Part shown: positions 36,154-43,151 of the stretch, piece after piece | Layout: every line of letters starts with the position of its first letter | Numbering within the stretch: position 1 is the stretch's first letter | Source of the DNA: Ancylobacter amanitiformis | GTDB lineage: Bacteria; Pseudomonadota; Alphaproteobacteria; Rhizobiales; Xanthobacteraceae | Direction of reading: 5' to 3' | DNA: 64,000 nt | Assembly: GCF_030814815.1 (NCBI RefSeq) | Contig: NZ_JAUSVR010000004.1 | Span: 1 to 64,000 of the forward strand | Notes under the pieces: generated by a model | What the model was told of the DNA's origin: nothing | What the model saw: the letters and a program-made list of their open reading frames with translations, nothing else | The model's database searches: none | Position numbers and translations under genes: made by a program

Positions 36154-36609
36154 ATGACCGATGCCACCCCCACGCACGCCCCTACGTCCCCCATTCTCGC
36201 CACCCTGCGCTTCGGCGTCCATGCCATCCGCGCCACCCGGCACCCCGCCCATGGTCGCATGCTCATGGCGCAGGATGTCCTCCTAGCCATCGGCTACGTG
36301 CCCAAGCCGCCCCATGGCACACGCCCCATCCTCGCGGGCCTCAAGGTGGCCGACGCGAACCGTTTGCTCCTCAAGGGCGAGGACTTCGACGCCTCCGAGG
36401 GGCGGCAGGCACCAACCTTCTCCAAGGCCATTTTCCTCACCCGTGCGGGCCTCGACCAGCTTGTGGCGAACGCTGCCGCGAAGAAGGTGAAGACCTTCGG
36501 CCCGTGGATGGCTGACGTGATGGAGAACGGCGCCCCGAAGCGGAAGCCCAAGCCGGTGCCGGCAGTGACCCCGGAGGTCCCGCCGGAGGGGCTCCCTTGG
36601 GAGGAGTGA
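36154..36609 (+). CDS. BRO-N-like phage antirepressor protein (151 aa)
   Basis: The sequence TLRFGVHAIRATRHPAHGRM, LMAQDVLLAIGYV, ADANRLLLKGEDFDASEG and FLTRAGLDQLVANAA follows a BRO-N/antirepressor layout. A Pro-rich tail (KRKPKPVPAVTPEVPPEG) ends the protein. ATG start. It is at least the third antirepressor-type gene in this element. It lies directly upstream of T7-like motif D and the polymerase-like gene. Confidence 0.6.
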   Translation: MTDATPTHAPTSPILATLRFGVHAIRATRHPAHGRMLMAQDVLLAIGYVPKPPHGTRPILAGLKVADANRLLLKGEDFDASEGRQAPTFSKAIFLTRAGLDQLVANAAAKKVKTFGPWMADVMENGAPKRKPKPVPAVTPEVPPEGLPWEE

Positions 36610-36635
36610 GGGGCTTATTCACAGCGACTGTCTGC

Positions 36636-36653
36636 TAATACCCCACTATAGGA
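36636..36653 (+). promoter_or_regulatory. T7-like promoter motif, copy D
   Basis: TAATACCCCACTATAGGA is the closest of the four copies to a T7 promoter: it shares TAATAC and CACTATAGG with it, with two bases fewer between the two parts. It is flanked by an inverted repeat TGTCTG (36629-36634) / CAGACA (36658-36663). It lies 27 nt after the BRO-N-like gene and about 190 nt before the polymerase-like gene, in the sense direction for that gene. Confidence 0.6.
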
Positions 36654-36845
36654 ATAACAGACAATTCGCGTGAATTATGCGCCTCCTCACATGGACCGAA
36701 CGACGATGCCAACGCGGGCCTGACGGGGCCTCGCGGGGGATAGTTGTGGATGGCCGTGTGAGGGGGCGTCTATCCCTTTTATTCCACCTAAATCACTCGT
36801 GAATTAACGCTTGAACGTCCCCCTCCGATGCCGCAGGAAGTCCCC

Positions 36846-38192
36846 ATGAGACACGCCACACTCCCGCCGGCTCGGCACCGTTGGTTCGATGATTGGCGAG
36901 GCGCCAGAGGCCCCGCATTGTTGGCGCTGGTGGCCGATATCCGCGCCATGGTCGACGCGCACGAAGCCGCCTCGGGTGCCCGAAAGCGAGCCCGTAAGCC
37001 CGTCGATCAGCGGCATTTCGAGACGGCCGTGGAGGTCGTGGTGGCGAACCTCGCCCATGCCGTGCTGGTGCCGCCGGAGACCGGCCGGATTGCGGTCCTC
37101 ACGGGGAACGGGGCGAGGGGCGCGACGCGCTATGCCAACAGGGCGCTCGGGGAGCCGCTCCGGGCGTTGCTGGGGACTCTTGGCGAGCTTGGGGTGTTGG
37201 ATTGGCAATGGACCGGGAAGCGGCATGAGGCGTCGTCTCTGGCGCCCACGGAGGCGTTCCGTGAGCGGGTGCATGGGGCTGGCGTCACCCTGGCGGACTT
37301 CGGCCGGGTGCCGGGGGAGGAGACCATCATCCTGTCGCAGAAGGTGCGGTCTTCAATGCCGTCCGGAGAGGCCCCCTTGCGGAAGCTGGTGAACTATCCC
37401 GACGCAGCCGAGGCGGACGCCATGCGGCACGACATGAAGGCCCTGAACGGCTTCCTCTCATCCGCTGACATCCGTTTCGTGGAGGATGGATTAGGGCCGG
37501 TGGACACCAGCAACCGGACCCTTCGCCGTCATTTCGTGCGGCAAGCGGGGGACACGGATGCTGCGTTCACCTTCGACCTCTCGGGGCGCCTCTTCGGGGG
37601 CTTCTGGCAGACCATGAAATCGGAGCGCCGCGCCGGCATCCGCATCAATGGCGAGCCGGTTGCCGAACTGGACTATGGGCAGATGGCCGTGAGGCTGGCC
37701 CATGCCCATGTGGGGGCGACACCTCCCGAGGGCGACATGTACGCCTTGCCGGGGCTGGAGGGGCACCGCGCGGCGGTGAAGACGGCGGTGAACGTCCTGT
37801 TGAACGACACGCACAGGCGGAACGCGTGGCCCTCATCGCTCACGGAGGCGGGGGATGGGGCGGACGCTGAGGCGTCTCTCCCCGAGGGCTGGACCGTCGC
37901 CAAGGTGCGGGCGGCTGTTCTCGCCCGCCACCCGGCTCTTGCTCCGTGTCTCAGCGCGGGCCTTGGTCTGAGGCTGATGCACACGGAGAGCGAGATACTG
38001 GTTTCGGTGCTGAAGGAGATGATGGCACGGGGAATTGTCGGCCTCGGCATCCATGATGGCCTCCTCACGCCAGCGTCGAAGAGTGAGGAGGTGAGGCGGA
38101 TCATGGTGGAGGAGGCGAGGATCAAGGCGGGAACCACCATCCCGGTCTCCGTCACGGGCCTCTATGTACAAGACTCTTCCTTCCATTTATAA
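36846..38192 (+). CDS. Putative family-A-type palm polymerase (divergent DNA or RNA polymerase)
   Basis: The N-terminal half (about 1-240) has no recognised domain. The C-terminal half carries, in order, the palm motifs of family A DNA polymerases and T7-type RNA polymerases. Motif A-like is INGEPVAELDYGQMAVRLAH with Asp276 (compare DYSQIELR). Motif B-like is GHRAAVKTAVNVLLN with Arg308 and Lys312 at the family's R-x3-K spacing, though the usual aromatic residues are Asn. Motif C-like is GIVGLGIHDGLLTP with His403-Asp404 (compare VHDE in PolA, IHDSFG in T7 RNA polymerase). GRLFGGFWQTMKSERRAGIR precedes motif A. No exonuclease domain is apparent and the 448 aa are short for either family. AGGAAG supports ATG 36846 over 36828. 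T7-like motif D lies upstream. DNA replication, priming or element-specific transcription are all possible; activity is unproven. Confidence 0.6.
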   Translation: MRHATLPPARHRWFDDWRGARGPALLALVADIRAMVDAHEAASGARKRARKPVDQRHFETAVEVVVANLAHAVLVPPETGRIAVLTGNGARGATRYANRALGEPLRALLGTLGELGVLDWQWTGKRHEASSLAPTEAFRERVHGAGVTLADFGRVPGEETIILSQKVRSSMPSGEAPLRKLVNYPDAAEADAMRHDMKALNGFLSSADIRFVEDGLGPVDTSNRTLRRHFVRQAGDTDAAFTFDLSGRLFGGFWQTMKSERRAGIRINGEPVAELDYGQMAVRLAHAHVGATPPEGDMYALPGLEGHRAAVKTAVNVLLNDTHRRNAWPSSLTEAGDGADAEASLPEGWTVAKVRAAVLARHPALAPCLSAGLGLRLMHTESEILVSVLKEMMARGIVGLGIHDGLLTPASKSEEVRRIMVEEARIKAGTTIPVSVTGLYVQDSSFHL

Positions 38193-38202
38193 GAGGCATA
38201 AG
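38176..38202 (-). repeat. Dispersed repeat R3 (inverted relative to R1)
   Basis: On the minus strand this reads CTTATGCCTCTTATAAATGG plus AAGGAAG, identical to R1 (24838-24864) except one base. It overlaps the last codons of the polymerase-like gene and lies between two converging genes. R1 and R3 thus form a 27-bp inverted pair 13.3 kb apart. Confidence 0.8.
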
Positions 38203-38227
38203 GAAAATGACGAAAAACTATTGACAA

Positions 38228-39916
38228 TCAATCGGTTGTCGGAAGATCCGAAGGAAACTCGCGAGGTGTGAGCTTGTTGGCTCCTGCCGAAGGTGCATCC
38301 TCAAGCGAGTACCTTGGTGCCTTGTTCAACTCAGCCGCGAAGAACGTCGCGCTCGCGTGTTCATAAGACCTTGCCACGCCGAATACGGTGTGACCGACCA
38401 GAAGGTCACGCACGCCCTGCTCTACGCCGGCCTCCAGAAGCCGTGTCTTGAAGGTATGGCGCCACGCATGGTTCGGGTTGAGGCGGGCATCCAGCTTCGC
38501 CTCCTTCCTCACCCACGCGGCGAGGTGAATGGCTTGGACTTCCGCCTGCGATGTCTTGGCGTCTGCCTTGGTGCGCCGCTCCGGGTCATAGAATAGGGGT
38601 CCCTGTCCCCGAGCACGAACGAACTCCGGGAACCCGAGTTCCAGAAGATGCTCATGCAGGAAGGCGCGCCGAGAATGGCCATTCTTCACGGTGCCCGCCT
38701 CAGGCGTGATGTTCATCACCCACACGCCGGCTTCTTGATAGATATCCGCACCGCGAAGCTGCGTTATCTCCCGCACGCGCGCACCCGTGTAGGCGCACAG
38801 CCAAGGAACCCAACGCCTCGCAAACGCTTTCGTGGGGTTCTTGGGGTCATCGGTCACAGCAAGGGCAGCGCGGAGAATGGCGCGCACCTCAGCCTCCCGG
38901 AACACTGGCTCGCGCTCCCGGACCTGCTTCACCGCCTTCATCTTCACTTCGGCGGCCGGGTTGGATATCAGGAGGCGCCCGCCCTCGCGCGTCGTCGCCC
39001 ACCCCATGACGGACTTCAGCGCGGCGATATCGTTATCACGCACGGTCTTGGGCGAGAGCTTCTTGACGGTGAGACGGTGTTCTGCCCATCGCCATATGTC
39101 ATCTACCGATATGGTCCGCGCATCCGGCCCTTCTAGGAAAGCGTCACAGTCCTCAATCTTCGGCGCATAGACCTTGATCGTGCCGGGGGATGCCTGCGGA
39201 TTGCCGGCCTTCCAGAGGTTGAACAAAGCCGGGAGGGTAAGCTTATCGGCAGAAGCCTTCGCCGCCTTCACGGGCGCCGTAGCGGCCGGTGCGGGGTGTT
39301 TCCATTCTGGGAACTGCTCAAGCCTATCGTCCTTCCGGTAGTCGCCTCGCGCAAGGTTCATGAGGCGGTGATGGGCAGCGAAGAATTCTTCCTCCATCTC
39401 CTCCATGAAGATCGGCCGGGACCCGTCCGCCAGCGTCACGCCTTCGTTCAGAAAGAACTGAGCGAGGTTTCCGTGGTCATGCAGGAATGCGTGCACCCGC
39501 TGCGTGGTGCGAGGACCGCGCGGCCGTTCGTGCTCCTCCATGTCGGAGCCATCATCGACTACGCCGCCATGGGGCTCTAAATCGCGGAGAGTTTCGAGGG
39601 TAAGGAGCCAGCCTTCGGGGTCTGTTCCGGGGTCATCTTCGCGCGACGCGACGAACCAGCGGTACCAGCGGCCAGCCAGTGCCCGTGCCTGCTTGCGGGT
39701 AAGCGTCGTGACGCCCTTCGACAGGGAGGCGAACTTGGCGTCCCATTCGAGATGCAAGTCGGCGTTTAGCTTCCGGGCCTCGGCTGCGTTCGTGCCGAGC
39801 CAGCGGACAATCTCGCCGCGCCCTATCTGCTGCCGGAGTCTCTCAGGAACGACCTTCCGAAAGCGCCAATTGCCGGACTTCGGATCACGCTTCGGGGGAG
39901 GGTACGCCATCTTCAT
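38228..39916 (-). CDS. int: Tyrosine integrase of the element
   Basis: A phage-type site-specific recombinase (562 aa) that integrates the element into tRNA-Leu. The N-terminus (NWRFRKVVPERLRQQIGRGE, then GTNAAEARKLNADLHLEW) is the usual start of large proteobacterial integrases. The core-binding SAM-like domain is at about 225-310. The catalytic domain holds Arg380 (AYTGARVREITQLR), Lys411 (TVKNGHSRR), His483-x-x-Arg486 (HAWRHTFKTRLLEAG), His509 (LVGHT) and Tyr518 (SYEHAS), so all catalytic residues are present. ATG 39916 has GTGAGG upstream. The gene starts about 80 nt from the attachment site, next to arm-type repeats. Confidence 0.95.
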   Translation of the reverse strand: MKMAYPPPKRDPKSGNWRFRKVVPERLRQQIGRGEIVRWLGTNAAEARKLNADLHLEWDAKFASLSKGVTTLTRKQARALAGRWYRWFVASREDDPGTDPEGWLLTLETLRDLEPHGGVVDDGSDMEEHERPRGPRTTQRVHAFLHDHGNLAQFFLNEGVTLADGSRPIFMEEMEEEFFAAHHRLMNLARGDYRKDDRLEQFPEWKHPAPAATAPVKAAKASADKLTLPALFNLWKAGNPQASPGTIKVYAPKIEDCDAFLEGPDARTISVDDIWRWAEHRLTVKKLSPKTVRDNDIAALKSVMGWATTREGGRLLISNPAAEVKMKAVKQVREREPVFREAEVRAILRAALAVTDDPKNPTKAFARRWVPWLCAYTGARVREITQLRGADIYQEAGVWVMNITPEAGTVKNGHSRRAFLHEHLLELGFPEFVRARGQGPLFYDPERRTKADAKTSQAEVQAIHLAAWVRKEAKLDARLNPNHAWRHTFKTRLLEAGVEQGVRDLLVGHTVFGVARSYEHASATFFAAELNKAPRYSLEDAPSAGANKLTPREFPSDLPTTD

Positions 39917-39940
39917 CTGGACCGCCTCACTGGACCAAGG
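39916..39940 (+). repeat. Right arm-type integrase-site candidates
   Basis: TCTGGACCGCCTC (39916) and ACTGGACCAAGGA (39929) repeat the CTGGACC core with a 13-nt period, as do the two left-end copies at 22351-22375. They overlap the integrase start codon, so integrase binding could also regulate its own expression. Confidence 0.5.
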
Positions 39941-39996
39941 AGGCGACCGGAAAGCCTTGAAAATCAATAACCTACTGACAATGCACCAAGAAAGGT

Positions 39997-40018
39997 TGGT
40001 GCGGTCGAGAGGACTCGA
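39997..40018 (+). repeat. Right attachment site (within tRNA-Leu)
   Basis: The second copy of the 22-bp repeat. It begins at the tRNA's encoded CCA and ends in the T-loop, so integration leaves an intact tRNA gene on the right side. Confidence 0.93.
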
Positions 40019-40081
40019 ACCTCCACGGTGTTACCCACTGCCACCTCAAGGCAGCGCGTCTACCAATTCCGCCACGACCGC
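39997..40081 (-). tRNA. tRNA-Leu (anticodon GAG), integration target
   Basis: Read on the minus strand, an 85-nt type II tRNA folds well. The acceptor stem is GCGGTCG with CGACCGC, then A and an encoded CCA. The D-arm contains AATTGGTAGACGC, the anticodon stem is CTGCC/GGCAG with loop TTGAGGT (anticodon GAG, leucine), there is a long variable arm, and the T-arm is GAGG-TTCGAGT-CCTC. Its 3' part is the attachment site of the adjacent element and is duplicated at 22266-22287. Confidence 0.97.
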
Positions 40082-40280
40082 ATCTTCCCCCATCGAACCG
40101 CCGAAGCCTGAGGCCGTTGGCAGCCCGTCCGGGCGGGGCATCGTCTAACAGATCAAATCAGGGTCCACAAGGGCCGCCCGGGTCCTGTCCCGGCCTGTGG
40201 ATAGCTCGGGCGCGCCGTGCCGGTGGGCGGGACAGCACGCGGGGCAGACAGATGCCACGGCGATGATTATCTGTGGGAGC

Positions 40281-41054
40281 ATGAAGGACGATGCAAACGA
40301 GAGTGCCGAACAGGGCCTGACGAAGCGGCAGCTGCCGCGCCAGCTGCCGCGCCAACCGCCGCGCAACGAACTGGCGGCGCTGCTGCGGCCCGCGCCGGGC
40401 AGCGCGCCGGTGCGCTGGCGCGTGGCCGGGCAACCCGTCGGCTATCCCGAGGCGCTGGCGGAGATGGACCGGATGGCCGAGGCGATCGCGAGCGGCCGCG
40501 CCGACGAGACCGTGTGGCTGCTGGAACATCCCCCGCTCTACACGGCGGGTACCAGCGCGCAGGCGCAGGATCTGGTCGAGCCCGACCGATTCCCCATTTT
40601 CCAGACCGGCCGGGGCGGGCAGTTCACCTATCACGGGCCGGGCCAGCGCGTGGCCTATGTGATGCTGGATCTCAAGCGCCGCACGCCGGATGTGCGCCGC
40701 TATGTGGCGGCGCTGGAGGAATGGCTGATCGCTGCGCTCGCCGCGTTCAATGTTCGCGGCGAGCGGCGGGAGGATCGTGTCGGCGTGTGGGTGCGCCATC
40801 CCACCAAGGCCGGGGAGGGCGAGGACAAGATCGCCGCCATCGGCATCCGCGTGCGTCGCTGGGTGACGATGCACGGCATCTCGCTCAATGTGGAGCCCGA
40901 TCTCGGCCATTTCGACGGCATCGTGCCCTGCGGCGTGCGCGAGCATGGCGTGACCAGCCTGGTCGACCTCGGCCTGCCGGTGACGATGGAGGATGCCGAC
41001 ATCGCCCTGCGCCGCGCCTTCGAGGACGTGTTCGGCCCGACGGTCGACGATTAG
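40281..41054 (+). CDS. lipB: Octanoyltransferase LipB
   Basis: LipB (257 aa) moves octanoyl groups from acyl carrier protein to lipoyl domains, the first step of lipoate synthesis. The [12 protein letters not shown] motif, the catalytic Lys183 ([11 protein letters not shown]) and Cys217 ([15 protein letters not shown]) are present. The N-terminus has an extra basic stretch coded by three near-identical 12-nt units ([12 protein letters not shown]). ATG 40281 is chosen, but 40263 is possible. Its TAG stop is the first base triplet of a palindromic repeat element. Confidence 0.94.
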   Translation: MKDDANESAEQGLTKRQLPRQLPRQPPRNELAALLRPAPGSAPVRWRVAGQPVGYPEALAEMDRMAEAIASGRADETVWLLEHPPLYTAGTSAQAQDLVEPDRFPIFQTGRGGQFTYHGPGQRVAYVMLDLKRRTPDVRRYVAALEEWLIAALAAFNVRGERREDRVGVWVRHPTKAGEGEDKIAAIGIRVRRWVTMHGISLNVEPDLGHFDGIVPCGVREHGVTSLVDLGLPVTMEDADIALRRAFEDVFGPTVDD

Positions 41055-41146
41055 AGCCTTTTCCAGCGAAGTGGATGCCGGTTCGCGTCAAGAAAAGGCG
41101 TACGGACAAGATCTAGCGCGCGTCCGTGAAACACGGAAGCGCTCTA
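41052..41146. repeat. Palindromic dispersed repeat of rhizobial type between convergent genes
   Basis: The element starts TAGAGC and ends GCTCTA. It contains two hairpins: CTTTTC...GAAAAG with inner GCGAA...TTCGC (41058-41096), and TCCGTG-AAA-CACGGA within GCG arms (about 41117-41142). The block (core CAGCGAAGTGG...GGTTCGCGTCAAGAAAA) recalls the dispersed palindromic repeats of Hyphomicrobiales genomes. Its ends supply the TAG stop codons of both lipB and the acylphosphatase gene. It may also act as a bidirectional terminator. Confidence 0.7.
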
Positions 41147-41434
41147 GGCGGTCGGCAGCACCGTGACGCCGGCGAGGAGGGCGATGTCGCTCTCGCCCGC
41201 GGCGAGGATCTCGATCTCGAAGACCCGGGCGGCGGACGGACCCTGCCGGCAGGCGGCGACCAGATCCCCGAGGGTCGCGGTATCCGCGGCGACCAGCGCC
41301 TCGACGCTGCCGTCACGGCGATTGCGCACCCAACCCGTGAGGCCGCGCCGCTCCGCCTCCCGCGCGAACCACGCGCGGTATCCCACCCCCTGCACGCGGC
41401 CGGAAATGATCAGACGCGCGTATTCCCCTGCCAT
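41144..41434 (-). CDS. acyP: Acylphosphatase
   Basis: Acylphosphatase (96 aa) hydrolyses carboxyl-phosphate bonds in small metabolites. The signature [16 protein letters not shown] holds the catalytic Arg, and [14 protein letters not shown] contains the catalytic Asn. ATG 41434 is chosen because [16 protein letters not shown] is the family start; the frame extends 10 codons further. Convergent with lipB. Confidence 0.94.
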   Translation of the reverse strand: MAGEYARLIISGRVQGVGYRAWFAREAERRGLTGWVRNRRDGSVEALVAADTATLGDLVAACRQGPSAARVFEIEILAAGESDIALLAGVTVLPTA

Positions 41435-41588
41435 CCTGCCCTCGTCCTGTTGCCCGCGAAGCACGACGGCGCGGGCACGACGGCGCCTGCGGGCCGTTCG
41501 AATTGCCTTCCCCCGCGTCGCTTCCTAAGAACGGCTCCAGCCATTCGAATCTCGATCTCCGTCAGAAACCTGTCAACCGGAGTGCGGC

Positions 41589-42992
41589 ATGCGCGAAGAG
41601 AACGACGCCGCCCGATCCGCGCATGTGGGACGCGAGGGGGAGCATGACATTGACCGCATCGAGGCGCCAGGCTTCGTGGAAGCGGTGGTCGGCGCCATCG
41701 AGGCGGGTGAGCGCGACATTCTGCGCAGCCTCATCGCCGACCTGCACGAGAGCGACCTCGGCCGGCTGATCGAGGCGCTGCCGCCGCCCGACCGGCCGCG
41801 CATGATCGAACTGCTCGGCGCCGATTTCGACTTCACCGCGCTGACCGAACTGGACGAGACCACCCGCGTCCGCATTCTCGAGGAATTGTCGACCCAGACC
41901 GTCGTCGAGGGCATGCGCGACCTCGATTCGGACGACGCGGTCTATATTCTGGAAGACCTCGGCGACGCCGAGAAGCAGGAGATTCTCGCCGGCCTGTCGG
42001 TGCCCGAGCGGGCCGCCCTGCAGCGCAGCCTCGACTACCCCGAAGAGAGCGCCGGCCGGCGCATGCAGACCGAGTTCATCGCCCTGCCGCCGTTCTGGAC
42101 GGTGGGTCAGGCGCTGGACTATATCGGCGAGACCGAGGGGCTGCCCGAGGTTTTCTTCGAGGTCTTCATCGTCGATCCGACGTTCCGCCTCAGCGGCTCG
42201 GTGCCGCTCGACCGGCTGCTGCGCACCAAGCGCGGCACCAAGCTCGGCGAGGTGGTCACGCCCGACCGTCACGTGGTCAACGTGCTGGACGACCAGGAGG
42301 ACGTGGCGCGGATCTTCGAGCGCTACAACCTGATCTCCGCCCCGGTGGTGGACGCGGCCGGGCGCATCGTCGGCGTGCTCACGGTCGACGACATCGTCGA
42401 CGTGATCCAGGAGGAGGCGGACGAGGACCTCAAGGCGCTCGGCGGCGTGGCGGGCGACGAAGAACTGTCGGACAGCTTCTGGTACATCGCCAAGAGCCGC
42501 TTCGCCTGGCTGCTGCTGAACCTGATCGCCGCCAATCTCGCCTCCTTCGTCATCGCCCTGTTCGAGAATGAGCTTCAGCGCATGGTGGCGCTGGCCGTGC
42601 TCATGCCCATTGTGGCCAGCCAGGGCGGCAATGCCGGCACGCAGACCATGACGGTCGCGGTGCGCGCGCTCGCCACCCGCGAACTGAAGCCGAGCAATGC
42701 GCGGCGCATCGTCGCGCGCGAACTGCTGGTGGGCCTGTTCAACGGCGTGGTGTTCGCGGTGATCATGGCGGCGGTGGTGTTCGCCCGCTTCGGCGTCATG
42801 GATCTCGGTTTCGTCATCGGCCTCGCCATGATCATCAATCTGGTCGCGGCGGCTCTGGGCGGTATCTTGATCCCGCTGACGCTTGACCGGCTGAAGGTCG
42901 ATCCGGCGGTATCCTCGGGCCCCTTCGTGACGACGATTACGGACGTGGTCGGCTTCTTCGCCTTCCTCGGCATCGCCTCGCTGTGGTTCTAG
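41589..42992 (+). CDS. mgtE: Magnesium transporter MgtE
   Basis: MgtE (467 aa) is a dimeric Mg2+ channel of the inner membrane. It shows the cytoplasmic N domain (superhelical, residues about 20-150), two CBS domains (FALPPFWTVGQAL onward and TPDRHVVNVLDDQEDVARIF, SAPVVDAAGRIVGVLTVDDI), the plug helix, and five C-terminal membrane helices. These include the selectivity region VLMPIVASQGGNAGTQT and a final ITDVVGFFAFLGIASLWF. Mg2+ binding between the N and CBS domains normally closes the channel. No Mg2+ riboswitch was recognised in the short leader. Confidence 0.95.
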   Translation: MREENDAARSAHVGREGEHDIDRIEAPGFVEAVVGAIEAGERDILRSLIADLHESDLGRLIEALPPPDRPRMIELLGADFDFTALTELDETTRVRILEELSTQTVVEGMRDLDSDDAVYILEDLGDAEKQEILAGLSVPERAALQRSLDYPEESAGRRMQTEFIALPPFWTVGQALDYIGETEGLPEVFFEVFIVDPTFRLSGSVPLDRLLRTKRGTKLGEVVTPDRHVVNVLDDQEDVARIFERYNLISAPVVDAAGRIVGVLTVDDIVDVIQEEADEDLKALGGVAGDEELSDSFWYIAKSRFAWLLLNLIAANLASFVIALFENELQRMVALAVLMPIVASQGGNAGTQTMTVAVRALATRELKPSNARRIVARELLVGLFNGVVFAVIMAAVVFARFGVMDLGFVIGLAMIINLVAAALGGILIPLTLDRLKVDPAVSSGPFVTTITDVVGFFAFLGIASLWF

Positions 42993-43151
42993 CGGCGCGC
43001 CGTCCTAGCGCGCCGCCCTGGCGCGCGGGGCGCAATGGGAGGCGTGGACGGGCGGCGACGACAGGTAGACGGCGCAGTCCAAGATTGATTTACTTGAAGC
43101 TATATGTGGGGATCTCGCTAGAGTGGCCGGCGAATCCATGGAGGCAAAGGG

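Larger units (their letters stand above)
22266..40018. mobile_element. 17.7-kb integrated element in tRNA-Leu (phage-derived)
   Basis: A 22-bp perfect direct repeat is found at 22266-22287 and at 39997-40018, where it forms the 3' end (including CCA) of the intact tRNA-Leu gene. A tyrosine integrase lies next to the tRNA, pointing away from it. Between the repeats are phage-type regulators, a podovirus-like internal virion protein, a toxin-antitoxin pair, a serine recombinase and a polymerase-like protein. No capsid, portal, terminase or tail genes are visible. It is therefore either a heavily reduced prophage or a satellite or replicating element built from podovirus parts. Confidence 0.93.

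Noticed and set aside
36846-38192. Calling the polymerase-like gene a bona fide T7 RNA polymerase
   Set aside because: Only palm-type motifs match; the length is half that of T7 RNA polymerase, motif A reads DYGQ as in family A DNA polymerases, and the promoter-recognition parts were not recognised.
22266-40018. CRISPR array or anti-CRISPR in the element
   Set aside because: No regularly spaced repeats of suitable length were seen. The only repeats are short arm-type sites, R1-R3 and the hairpin pair.
41447-41588. Mg2+ riboswitch upstream of mgtE
   Set aside because: The leader is short and no ykoK-type or comparable conserved structure could be recognised by eye.
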